From: a virus
DNA length: 49,942 bases
Strand: one strand, 5' to 3'
Virus record (IMG/VR): IMGVR_UViG_3300006917_000039
Coordinates: 1-49,942 of that record
The translations under genes were made by a program, and so were the position numbers. How positions within the stretch are numbered: position 1 is the first letter of the stretch; each line of letters begins with the position of its first letter. Below the pieces are notes generated by a model. The model was given only the letters and a program-made list of their open reading frames with translations, did not search any database and was not told the DNA's origin. This document shows positions 32,338 to 41,386 of this stretch, piece after piece.

Positions 32338-33999
32338 ATGGACACTGAGAAATCTTTAGTGAAAATCACAAATAAGTATCACTGCATGGTGACTGGCAAA
32401 AGCCAAATGACTCCGTGTGAGGGATGCTCCAATCCAAAAGGCTGTCTCTCACGAGCCATGCAATATAAGGAGAACGAAGAAATGGACGAAATCAACGAGA
32501 AGGCAATCGTGAAGATTGATGCCGATGGTGGTGTCGTCAAGTGCGCTAAGGGTCTCGGCTCTGGTGAGTGTGGCTATAAGGCTGGCGCGAAGGTTTGTGG
32601 TGCTTGTGGCGCTATGGCTGTCATGCAAAAGAATGACAGCGAGGGTGAGGACCTTGAGGAAAAGGGTGGCATGAAGAAGCCTATGGCTGAGGAAATGATG
32701 AACGAGGAAGAAAACCCCGAAGAAGAGATGATGGACGAAGAGTCCGACAAGACTTGGATGATGAAGCCGACGAAGCGTTCACGTGGTCGTGCTATGTCGT
32801 CGATGGGCATGAAGTCTGCCGACTTTGATGACGATGCTTATATCTGTCAGTTGGAGCGTAAGGCTTACCCCGGTTCGTCGGACATCTGCGAGAACTGCCC
32901 CGGTGGTTGTCGCAATGAGTCAGGCATGCCCGGACTCGTTGATGTTGAAGGCGTTGCTCTTGACATCCTCGGCGGAAAGGTTCTGGATTCCGGGTACTCG
33001 TTCACGACTGACCTTTTCGTTGTTCAGGTTGAAGCCAAGGATGGCAAGACTTGGGAAATGATTTCCGATGGTCAGTCTGGTGAAATGCTTCAACTTCAGC
33101 GAATTTCAGCCGCTGAGGCAGGAATTGAGAGCAAGTCCCTTGAGGACGATGAGTTTGAAGAGGGCGCCTACGATGTCATCACTGCGACGGATGCAGTTGA
33201 CATTGCTTTGAAGTCCCTTGAGACCGAACTTGGTCTTACCGGCGATGTTGTCCGAATTGACTCTGACATTCTTGATGACGATGATGTCTATGTCGTAGAG
33301 GTCAATGGGTCTGACGGAATGTCTTACGATGTTTTCGTCGGACTTGATGGCAACTATGCTGGTTACCAGCCTTACACTCAGGATGAAGTTGAGGAGATTG
33401 AGGCAGAGGCGGCTGAGATTGCTCTGAAGCGTGCCTACAGCGAAGAGTCGCGAATGACGCTTGCCGAAAGCGGAATGGCTATGCCTGATGGCTCGTATCC
33501 GATTAAGGATGTTGCCGACCTTCGCAACGCAATCCGTGCGTATGGTCGCGCCAAGGACAAGCCTGCCACGAAGAAGCACATCATGAAGCGCGCAGAGGCT
33601 CTTGGGGCTTCGGACCTTATTCCCGCCAACTGGATGGATGAGGGCAAGTCGCTTGACGATGAGGTTGAGGTTAAGCGTGACTACTCAGAGGACCAGCGTA
33701 TGGCGATGGCTAAGGCTGGCGAAGCCATGGAAGACGGTTCGTTCCCCATCAAGGATAAGAACGACCTCATGAATGCCATTCAGTCGCTGGGTCGTGCAAA
33801 GGACACGGAAGCCGCAAAGGCACACATCATCAAGCGTGCGATGGACCTTGGCGCCGAAGACATGATTCCGGTCAACTGGGTTCCCAAGAAGGTTCAGACA
33901 CAGTTTGCCGCCGAGAAGAGTGACGACATTCAGTTCCTGAAGAGTTTGATGGAGTTTGAAATTCTCGCCCAAGAAGTAGACATCGACAAGACACTCTGA
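32338..33999 (+). CDS. Modular head-region protein: Cys clusters, PepSY-like and duplicated module, 553 aa
   Basis: Three Cys groups can be seen: C16/C27/C30/C36, C69/C78/C87/C90 and C170/C184/C187/C191. Between the second and third is a Met/Glu-rich acidic stretch (~100-138). Two PepSY-like alpha/beta units follow ('VALDILGGKVLDSGY...VVQVEAKDGK', ~200-250; 'VDIALKSLETELG...VYVVEVNGSDG', ~285-345). Residues 367-432 and 448-514 are tandem copies of a module 'YSExxRMxxAxxGxAMxDGSxPIKD' ... 'LGAxDxIPxNW' known from actinophage head proteins. It lies between protease and capsid genes. Scaffold or minor head protein is the likeliest role. Confidence 0.7.
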   Translation: MDTEKSLVKITNKYHCMVTGKSQMTPCEGCSNPKGCLSRAMQYKENEEMDEINEKAIVKIDADGGVVKCAKGLGSGECGYKAGAKVCGACGAMAVMQKNDSEGEDLEEKGGMKKPMAEEMMNEEENPEEEMMDEESDKTWMMKPTKRSRGRAMSSMGMKSADFDDDAYICQLERKAYPGSSDICENCPGGCRNESGMPGLVDVEGVALDILGGKVLDSGYSFTTDLFVVQVEAKDGKTWEMISDGQSGEMLQLQRISAAEAGIESKSLEDDEFEEGAYDVITATDAVDIALKSLETELGLTGDVVRIDSDILDDDDVYVVEVNGSDGMSYDVFVGLDGNYAGYQPYTQDEVEEIEAEAAEIALKRAYSEESRMTLAESGMAMPDGSYPIKDVADLRNAIRAYGRAKDKPATKKHIMKRAEALGASDLIPANWMDEGKSLDDEVEVKRDYSEDQRMAMAKAGEAMEDGSFPIKDKNDLMNAIQSLGRAKDTEAAKAHIIKRAMDLGAEDMIPVNWVPKKVQTQFAAEKSDDIQFLKSLMEFEILAQEVDIDKTL

Positions 34000-34015
34000 C
34001 ATTTAGGAGTTAGCC

Positions 34016-34699
34016 ATGGGTTTCAACTTTTCAGAAATCACAGGCGTTAGCGTAAAGGCTCCGGTTCCTCCGGATGCAATTCCGCAGGAGCGCATTACTG
34101 GTGATGTCCTTCGTGGATACGGTCCTCGTCGTGGCAACCTTGAGCGTCTTCTTCGTTATTGGCGCCCCATTATGCGCCGTGAGGGCGGATTCCGTCGTTG
34201 TCGTGTAATCCTCGCTAATCACCCTGAGTTGTACCCGTTGAACAATATCTGTGCGTGGCTCCATCACGAAACAACCGGTCTTTGGCCGAATGAGGGTTGC
34301 CATCACCCCGGCATGAAGAACTGTCGTCGCAAACTTCGTGGTGTTGTCCGAGGCTCGCTCATCAGTGATTCTGAATTTGCTCAGCGCCTTTCACGCCTTC
34401 GTGGCGCAGCAAACGCTGGCAAGGGCATGGACATGATGTGGGACTCTGAGAACGATAACTGGGACAACGAGGACGGCATGAATATGCCCGACCAACGTCC
34501 GATGGCAATTGTTGTAACTGAAGACGACCTTCAGCATGCAATCGGGGTCCTTCGTGACTTCCTTGTCATGGAGCCGAAGTTCGTTAACTTCCTCAATGAT
34601 GACAATAACTGGGACCATGAGGGTGAAGACGAAGATGGCAAGATGATGACGCACCAGCGGATGTATGGAGAAAAAGATTCTGACTGTGGCTGTGGGTGA
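34016..34699 (+). CDS. Head-region protein with Cys/His-rich core and CGCG tail, 227 aa
   Basis: Core motif 'NLERLLRYWRPIMRREGGFRRC' (41-62) then 'YPLNNICAWLHHETTGLWPNEG' (73-94), with C62, C79, H83, H84, C95, H96, H97 and C103, which could bind zinc. A similar arrangement (Tyr-Trp, then C..L(H)...TG.WPG) occurs in many actinophage capsid-associated proteins. The C-terminal half is acidic (Asp/Asn/Glu-rich) and the protein ends DCGCG. AGGAG precedes the ATG. Function unknown. Confidence 0.65.
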   Translation: MGFNFSEITGVSVKAPVPPDAIPQERITGDVLRGYGPRRGNLERLLRYWRPIMRREGGFRRCRVILANHPELYPLNNICAWLHHETTGLWPNEGCHHPGMKNCRRKLRGVVRGSLISDSEFAQRLSRLRGAANAGKGMDMMWDSENDNWDNEDGMNMPDQRPMAIVVTEDDLQHAIGVLRDFLVMEPKFVNFLNDDNNWDHEGEDEDGKMMTHQRMYGEKDSDCGCG

Positions 34700-34704
34700 T
34701 TTAA

Positions 34705-36645
34705 TTGTCGGAGCCTATTCCGAATAAAAGAGAATGGGTAGAGCGACGCGCTGCTCAGTTCATTGCCGATAATCCTGACCTTAGTGAGAAGGTGGGACTT
34801 ATCTCATCCAGTACTGGCGCTGGTAGAGCCGCGCAGTCCGTTGGCTCCGCCATTTTACCGGGTGACCTAAGTGAGTTTCGTAGTCCTGTTCGGTCGCGCA
34901 TTTATTCGGCGCTGACGCCTGGTGGGGGAATGAGAAAGCCTCGTCTAGGGAAACCCAATGAGCGCGGATATCGCTGTCCTGAGGGATTTCAATTTGGTGG
35001 TCGATTCACTGACTCACAGTGGTCAACTTGTGGTCGACAACTGTTTGACCTTCCAAATTTGCTTCCGTCATTGATGCAACTCGCCAATGCGGCTATGAGA
35101 CCGCAGGGCGGTGGTCTGGGCTATTTGAAGCCTGATGTTAATCCTCTTCGTGGGGCGCCGGTTACGGGTGAGTCTCAAATTACTCGCCGAGCCGCTGATG
35201 TTCCCCGTGTTGGCGCAATGAGCAAGCGCAGTAGGGACAATGGGATTGCAACTGCCGTCCGTGCTCTGTCCGAAAATGCGAATGCTGATTTTATGATGAT
35301 TAGGCGCGACGGTTTTCCAATGCAACCTGTCGTTTCCCCCGCTGAACTTCGGAAAGTTCCTGATAACCGAAATATGGAGGATGCTGCATTCCTTCTTGCG
35401 CTGTCTAATAACACTGATTTTGGCAAGGACGAACTAGGTCTTCTTTCGAATACTGGCGTTACTTCTCTTGTCTATGTTCTGCCTAATGGTTCCGTTGTCC
35501 GGATGGATAGAACGCGCCCACTATCCGTCGGAGAGCGACGAAAACTGGGTAAGACCGTTAGTAGCGCCGAGTCAATTGACAATTCAAAAAATCCGTTGGC
35601 GCGCCTTGAGGCAGTAGTAGCCAACTCTGATGGTGCTATTTCTCTTGAAACGGATTTTGCTGGAATCAAGAACCCCGAGTCTCCGGTGCCATCAGGTCCA
35701 GATAAAGGCAAGCCTCGTTGGGCGCAGGAAGCATTCAAGGGTGGGAAGCGCAAGCCATCTACTCAAGTCCCCTCTGCGCCTATGCCCAAGGCACCTCAAC
35801 AGGGTGAGTCACGAGACATTTCAAATCTAGAAGGCGCAATTGAGCACATCAATAAGGGTGGAAATCTGTCAGAGATTGACCCCACTATATTGATGGAAGC
35901 AGTTCGGCGCTCTAAGGTTTATCGTCAGAAGAAACTTAATGCTCGCCAAACGCTGTTTACCAGAACAGACGGCGGTGTTGGCTTTACGGAAGTAACTGGC
36001 GGTCAAAAGTTTGAGCATTTGGGTGCTCATGCCTCTGGAGCCATTCAGGAACACCTCGGAATGGTTGCTCCCAAGGTTCGTCTCGTTGATTCTGGTGACT
36101 CTCGCCCATATCTTGTACAGGACAGTGCCTCACTGCTGAAAGATGGAAAGGTGCAGGTCGGTGGTCGCCTAGACGACGTCTCGGCGCAGGACCGGATGCG
36201 CCTTCTTGCTTCTGACTATCTCTTGGATGTTAGGGGTCGAAATCCATCATCTGTTTCACGCGTTACGAATGCTGATGGGACTCGTCTGGTATCAACCGTT
36301 AATGCTCCATCGGCTTTTGTTGGTCTTTCCGCTAATGAACTGGAAAAGCGACGAAATCTTGACTTTGGAGATTTTGCCTCTTCAGATGGCAAGGTTTTGG
36401 CAGATTCGCTTAGCAGGTCGCCTGAAGAGGTCAGGCAACAAGCCTTGGACATATTGGAGTCCCTTATCCAACGGGCACGTGCCTTCAAGTGGGATGATTA
36501 CATCAGCAAGTTAAAGGTTGACGGACAACTTTCTGATGCCGAAGAGCGTCATATGAAGATTGTTCAATCTTTGTTTACACAACGGCTAGAGCGCCTTGCT
36601 CAGTCACGAGAAATGCTCTCAACAGTCATAGGGATGAAGAAATGA
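34705..36645 (+). CDS. Head-region protein with QFGG motif and inactive kinase-like C-domain, 646 aa
   Basis: TTG start, 5 nt after the previous stop. 'RCPEGFQFGGRFTD' with C91 and C109 is shared with the next gene. The C-terminal ~260 residues parallel the kinase-like end of that protein: 'AIEHINKGGNLSEIDPTIL' matches 'AVKWLNDGNSIEDIPRDLW', then 'LLASDYLLDVRGRNPSSV' (near 500-517) matches the catalytic loop, and 'LDFGDFASSDG' matches 'MDLGDYQRAFWADG'. The DRHxxN catalytic residues are missing here (RGRNPS), so this copy looks like a pseudokinase. The middle is Pro/Lys-rich and disordered. Homology is judged by eye. Confidence 0.65.
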   Translation: MSEPIPNKREWVERRAAQFIADNPDLSEKVGLISSSTGAGRAAQSVGSAILPGDLSEFRSPVRSRIYSALTPGGGMRKPRLGKPNERGYRCPEGFQFGGRFTDSQWSTCGRQLFDLPNLLPSLMQLANAAMRPQGGGLGYLKPDVNPLRGAPVTGESQITRRAADVPRVGAMSKRSRDNGIATAVRALSENANADFMMIRRDGFPMQPVVSPAELRKVPDNRNMEDAAFLLALSNNTDFGKDELGLLSNTGVTSLVYVLPNGSVVRMDRTRPLSVGERRKLGKTVSSAESIDNSKNPLARLEAVVANSDGAISLETDFAGIKNPESPVPSGPDKGKPRWAQEAFKGGKRKPSTQVPSAPMPKAPQQGESRDISNLEGAIEHINKGGNLSEIDPTILMEAVRRSKVYRQKKLNARQTLFTRTDGGVGFTEVTGGQKFEHLGAHASGAIQEHLGMVAPKVRLVDSGDSRPYLVQDSASLLKDGKVQVGGRLDDVSAQDRMRLLASDYLLDVRGRNPSSVSRVTNADGTRLVSTVNAPSAFVGLSANELEKRRNLDFGDFASSDGKVLADSLSRSPEEVRQQALDILESLIQRARAFKWDDYISKLKVDGQLSDAEERHMKIVQSLFTQRLERLAQSREMLSTVIGMKK

Positions 36646-39600
36646 AGCGTCTACAGGTCGTTCGTGAATCTGAGTCGGATAGTGCGTATGCACTCGTTAT
36701 TTACGAGAATAATCAGGCTACGGCAATAGCCGTCACGGATGATGCTTCCGCTTGGGCGGAATGGGTTAATAGTTCATCCATGAATATGAAGCAACTGAAC
36801 GAGTCGTTGTCTCATGCTCTTTATACGGGTAATGCTCGCATCCTTACTGACGAAATTCTTACTCAAGCAAAGTCACTTTATGGCGACCACTTGCTAGCCG
36901 AAATTACGTCCAATGATTCTGAGCCGACGCATGAAGTCGTTGATGCTGTTGTTGGACATGGTCGTCTCTACCGCCCAACCGCAATCCGCTCCAAGTCAAT
37001 GCCTGCCGTTTCTTCGGCTCGTCTATCAACAATCTCATCTTCTAGCCGTCAAGCGGCTATTGAATACAAGGCTCTGTCATATCGGAGCGAAAGCACCTAT
37101 TCGCGTCTCAATTTTGAGATGAAGAAGGTCCGCGCAGTATGGGACCCCGACCTTGGACCATCGGGAGGATGGCGCTGTCCGTCCGGTAGCCAGTTTGGCG
37201 GATATATCACTGACCGTTTTGGGCGTGGTTGTGGCGGTGGAATTATCCGGCGTGTCGGACGCGCTTTGGTTAATGCTGGACGACGAATCGACAATATCGG
37301 CGAACAGCGTCAACTGCGACGCTTGAATCGCGCTGCTGAACGAGCACAGAAGCCCGGTGTTGGAGAGCGTGCTGGCGACGCCATTCGTCGTGGAGCAGGT
37401 CAGGCTGCTGTCGCTCTTGAACGTGGTGCCCAGCGTCTTGTTGGTGAGTACCAGCCACGTGACTATGTCCCTAATGTAGGCATGAGGCGCCAGCGTAGAG
37501 TTGGTGTTCCCAATGTTCCCGAAGGACGCAAACGGGAGATTGATGACCGGTTGCAGGCAATTTCGCGTGAACTAGATGATTTGGTAGATGAGACTCCGAC
37601 TCCGGCGGTTGAAAAGCGAATTGCTGAACTTATTCGTGAGAACCGTGCGCTTCGCCGTGAGCGCGATGGCGGACCGAATGGACGGGCAATTGTTCGTCCT
37701 GCTGGGCGCGGTCAGGGAGTAAATCGTCCGGTTCCCGCTCGCCCTGCGCTTCCTAATCGTGGGCAGAATCGCAATGTAAATCGCCCTGAGCGTCGTCAGG
37801 GCGCGCGCCCTGTCCGCAAGCCCGTGGCTGAGCGTCAGCGTGATGGCGTAATGGAACGAGCCGCTCGTGGTCTTGTGGGTGGTTATAATCCTGACGAATA
37901 TAAGCCTGGTGATAAGAAGCGAATCAAGAATCGCGAAAATCGCTATGCCAAGGTGAAGGATGAAGCACTCCTTCGTGCGCTAGATGTGAATCGACCGCGA
38001 CCATTACGCCCCGGTGAGGGACGCGATGTTGAGGCTCGTCGTCGGCAAGAGCGTCTTGAGATTCTTCAAGAAATGGTCAATCGCCGGATGGAGATTCCGG
38101 ACGCGTACAAGCGTGAGGTTCGTGTTTACAAGTTGAAGCCTCAGCGTAAGCAGCGTCGTGATGGTCTGAATCGTCAGGGACGGGCGGCTGTTGCTCTAGA
38201 GCGCGCCGCTCAGCGTGTTCTCGGAGGCGAGGAACGTCAACCGAGAAATATTCCGGTTGATGGTATTGACGCTCAAACGAGGCGTATCGCTAACGCCCGT
38301 AAAAACCGCCCAGCCAATATTTCAGATTCTGACTGGCAGCAATATAACGAATATCTTGACTCAATTCCGGATGGGAATCTCTTAATTCCTGGCGAAGCAC
38401 CGCAACTTGAACCCGTTCTCTCTTTTAATGCATGGAAGAAGAATGTGCAACCGAATCAGAGCGTGCCGAGGGTTCGTCCCAATCGCCCTAACGCTCCCCA
38501 GGCTCGTAAGCCAGTTCCTAAGCCCGTACCAAAAGCCCCTTCTGTCAAGAAGAATCTTGATGGCTTCTCTGACGATGAACTATTGAAGATTCTCAAGAAG
38601 CATAAGGAAAAGGACCCTGTCCCATTCGAGGTTGCGGACCTTTCCGATGAAGACCTCGCACGCCTGATGGACCTTTTAGATACAAATCAGACCATTTTTC
38701 TACGCAATAACCAAGGTCTTGAACCTCGGGATGGTTATCGACTGGTCTTTGAGGAGTTTAATCATCGCCAAGATAACGGTCTTTGGAAGACTCCGAAGAC
38801 TCCGAAGGCTCCAGTATCTGTTCGTGCCCGTAGTCGTTCGGCGCGAGTTCAACAAGCAGTCAGCACGCCGATTCGTCGTCCTCAACCCAAGCGCCAGCGC
38901 GGAAAAATGCTGGACGCTGCTCAACTTGATGCTGACCAGAACTTCCGCCTAAAGCGTCTTGTGATGGATGAAAAGGCTCGCCTTGATGCTGACTGGCGCA
39001 AGCGCCTCGGTCTCGGAGCCAATGAGCCGGTTACAAGTCGGGCAATTAAGGATTACATCAAGCAGCGCGAGAACAATAAGCCCGGTGCGTATATTGGCGT
39101 GCTTAAGGCTAATGCCAATGACTGGGACGTACTGAACGACCTTGAACAGCAAATTAATAGGCGTCCACCTCGTGCCGCACTCAACCCTGACCATATCGAC
39201 CTAATTAACAAGGTCGGACCCAAGCGTCGCCAGAAGTTTATTGATGGCGCTAATGCTTCAACCGCTGGTCGTATCAGGAGCAATCGTCCGACTCGTACTC
39301 CGAAGCCTCCGGTTTCGGATAGAAAACCGCGATTTACTCCCCCATCAAGTCAGTTCAACGCTCCTCCGCCTGGTATGAGTCCAAGCGAAGCGGTGAAACT
39401 CCGAAAGCACCCTGACTATATTTGGCGAGGGACTGTACGGAGTAATGCCCTCAAAAAATACCGTGATGGAACTGAAGAGTTTGTAGGCACTGGTTTATTC
39501 GATGTCTTTGATTGGCGTATTAATCAGCGAGAAGAGTTACAACGTGAAACTGTTCAAGTGCTTCAAACTGAAAAGTCAGAGGCGCGTCGCGCACAACTGC

Positions 39601-40925
39601 TGTATAGATACAATCAAGCAACCGATGAACTTGCCATATTGCGAGATGCGAAAAAGCGTCATTTAGCAATTCTTGACAAGAATCGGAGAGATGCCAATAA
39701 GGCTCCTTCTGCTCCAAAGGCACCGACACCGAAGCCAAACGCTCCGGCAAATCCTGAGCGTGTTGTCAAGCCCCAGCCTGACGCAAATACCCCTGAGGCG
39801 CAACCAGAATATGGCAACGCTCTAAATGTGCTCGTACCTGATACTCCTCGCAAGAGAGTGAAGCAGGTTCCAAAACTTGGTGAAGATGGAACACCAGATA
39901 ACCCCATGCCAGTTGTAAGGCCACGACCAAATTCTAAGATTAAAAACTCTCAGGATGCCGTGAAATGGCTTAACGATGGCAACTCCATTGAAGACATTCC
40001 CCGTGACCTGTGGTGGGCTGCCCTCGTGGGGCATGTTTCCCCTAATAATAAGGGCAAAAAGCAGTACATGGAAGTTGTGAAAAACGGCGGAATTATTGGT
40101 GACACTAAGATTTTTGTTGCACTTGATGCCAAGGGTCAGCCAACTGGAATGGGCTTTGTCCTTAAGCATGATAAGGATGACGACAGAAATAATGTCAACG
40201 CAGTTCTTAACTTCCAGTTAGCAAATGCCCTTGGAATTAATGTTGACGCTGCCGGATTTGATGGTCCTGCTCGTGGTCGAAATGGTGTTCCGGCAGCAAT
40301 TATTCCGTTTGCATGGAATCGCGCGCCTCAGGGACAAATCGTTGACCCTAAGGCTGCTGGGCTGAAAAACGGTGCTGGTTTTCCGAATTTCACGCCACAG
40401 CAGTTTGCAGGAGAGCCGGATAAGGCGCACCCTCAGCGACTCGCAGGTTTTTTGCTGAACTATATTCTTCAGGTTCCTGACCGACATGACCAAAACCACA
40501 TGGGCGCAATGGTTGGTGGGAAACCGATGGTTATTCCTATTGACCTTGACTGGGGCGCTAGGCGCGCACAAAGCCCTATGGATTTAGGTGACTATCAGAG
40601 GGCATTCTGGGCAGATGGGACACTTCTCAGGTCAATGAATAGCCATCTCAAAAAACTGCCACAAGCAGAGCGCGCCAAGCAAATTGATGACATCATGAAT
40701 GTTTATGATGGCATGATTGAGCGAGGGAGAGCAATTAAAGCCGGAGGGAGAGACGCATTCGTTAAGAATGCCATAGACAACCTTCCCGATTCGCAACTTC
40801 AGGTTTTTGGCGTAGCGGACGCTGTAAAGACACGCGCTGGGTCAGTATACGACCAACTTAGTTTGTCAATCGACAAACTAATTAACCAGCGAAACAAGTT
40901 TTTAGCGGGTCTAACGGCGGTATAG
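36642..40925 (+). CDS. Giant basic head-region protein with C-terminal kinase-like domain, 1427 aa
   Basis: ATG overlaps the preceding stop (ATGA). N-domain ~1-165; then 'RCPSGSQFGGYITD' (C179, C197); then ~800 residues that are Arg/Pro-rich and probably disordered or helical, with repeats of 'AAVALERxAQR' (near 265 and 510). From ~1110 a folded domain has K1175 ('GMGFVLKH'), a hinge-like 'AAIIPFAWN', D1280-R-H1282-D-Q-N1285 and 'IPIDLDWG' (D1301/D1303). These match the catalytic loop (DRHxxN) and metal-binding motif of PI3/4-kinase/HipA-like kinases. It could be a capsid-carried effector; substrate unknown. Confidence 0.7.
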   Translation: MKRLQVVRESESDSAYALVIYENNQATAIAVTDDASAWAEWVNSSSMNMKQLNESLSHALYTGNARILTDEILTQAKSLYGDHLLAEITSNDSEPTHEVVDAVVGHGRLYRPTAIRSKSMPAVSSARLSTISSSSRQAAIEYKALSYRSESTYSRLNFEMKKVRAVWDPDLGPSGGWRCPSGSQFGGYITDRFGRGCGGGIIRRVGRALVNAGRRIDNIGEQRQLRRLNRAAERAQKPGVGERAGDAIRRGAGQAAVALERGAQRLVGEYQPRDYVPNVGMRRQRRVGVPNVPEGRKREIDDRLQAISRELDDLVDETPTPAVEKRIAELIRENRALRRERDGGPNGRAIVRPAGRGQGVNRPVPARPALPNRGQNRNVNRPERRQGARPVRKPVAERQRDGVMERAARGLVGGYNPDEYKPGDKKRIKNRENRYAKVKDEALLRALDVNRPRPLRPGEGRDVEARRRQERLEILQEMVNRRMEIPDAYKREVRVYKLKPQRKQRRDGLNRQGRAAVALERAAQRVLGGEERQPRNIPVDGIDAQTRRIANARKNRPANISDSDWQQYNEYLDSIPDGNLLIPGEAPQLEPVLSFNAWKKNVQPNQSVPRVRPNRPNAPQARKPVPKPVPKAPSVKKNLDGFSDDELLKILKKHKEKDPVPFEVADLSDEDLARLMDLLDTNQTIFLRNNQGLEPRDGYRLVFEEFNHRQDNGLWKTPKTPKAPVSVRARSRSARVQQAVSTPIRRPQPKRQRGKMLDAAQLDADQNFRLKRLVMDEKARLDADWRKRLGLGANEPVTSRAIKDYIKQRENNKPGAYIGVLKANANDWDVLNDLEQQINRRPPRAALNPDHIDLINKVGPKRRQKFIDGANASTAGRIRSNRPTRTPKPPVSDRKPRFTPPSSQFNAPPPGMSPSEAVKLRKHPDYIWRGTVRSNALKKYRDGTEEFVGTGLFDVFDWRINQREELQRETVQVLQTEKSEARRAQLLYRYNQATDELAILRDAKKRHLAILDKNRRDANKAPSAPKAPTPKPNAPANPERVVKPQPDANTPEAQPEYGNALNVLVPDTPRKRVKQVPKLGEDGTPDNPMPVVRPRPNSKIKNSQDAVKWLNDGNSIEDIPRDLWWAALVGHVSPNNKGKKQYMEVVKNGGIIGDTKIFVALDAKGQPTGMGFVLKHDKDDDRNNVNAVLNFQLANALGINVDAAGFDGPARGRNGVPAAIIPFAWNRAPQGQIVDPKAAGLKNGAGFPNFTPQQFAGEPDKAHPQRLAGFLLNYILQVPDRHDQNHMGAMVGGKPMVIPIDLDWGARRAQSPMDLGDYQRAFWADGTLLRSMNSHLKKLPQAERAKQIDDIMNVYDGMIERGRAIKAGGRDAFVKNAIDNLPDSQLQVFGVADAVKTRAGSVYDQLSLSIDKLINQRNKFLAGLTAV

Positions 40926-40951
40926 TTTTCATATTTGCTGAGGAGAATTGA

Positions 40952-41386
40952 ATGAAGCAGTACATGGTTATTTACGGTCCGATTGGCATTAAAGCAGAAG
41001 ACGCTATTCCGGTATCAGTTATTGCGGATGGGCGCACAATCGAAGTTACAGGTCCCAAAGATGCTGTTGATTATTGGTCCAATATTCTAGGTTGTTCTGT
41101 TGCTATTGCTTCAACAATTAAAAATAACTCCGTGTCATTTGATAGATGGGCGTCATCAAATTCAATGGTAGATACTCTAGTATTTGACGACGAAGAATAT
41201 AATACTTACAGCGATAAGTTTAATGCTGTCAAGGGAATAACTCGCAGACTTCCAATTTTTGAAATTCAATTGGATAAAGATGGAACATACGGGGACTCGG
41301 ACCTTAAATCTTTCTACAAGAAAGTTCAATCTCGAATGGATGCTTTAGACGCTATTTATAATGCATCTCAGGGAAATAAAGAGTAA
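40952..41386 (+). CDS. Hypothetical protein, 144 aa
   Basis: GAGGAG lies 6 nt before the ATG. Mixed alpha/beta: 'KQYMVIYGPIGIKAEDAIPVS' then 'VTGPKDAVDYWSNILG' and a helical end 'LKSFYKKVQSRMDALDAIY'. The first ~60 residues resemble in layout the N-domain of the 1427-aa protein (both start MK with a strand, then a 'AxxYW/AxAEW' helix), but similarity is weak. AT-richer than its neighbours. Its stop overlaps the next ATG (TAATG). Unknown function. Confidence 0.62.
   Translation: MKQYMVIYGPIGIKAEDAIPVSVIADGRTIEVTGPKDAVDYWSNILGCSVAIASTIKNNSVSFDRWASSNSMVDTLVFDDEEYNTYSDKFNAVKGITRRLPIFEIQLDKDGTYGDSDLKSFYKKVQSRMDALDAIYNASQGNKE

Noticed and set aside
33106-33579. 157-aa open frame on minus strand
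   Set aside because: Antisense to the Cys/PepSY-like gene; no start signal.
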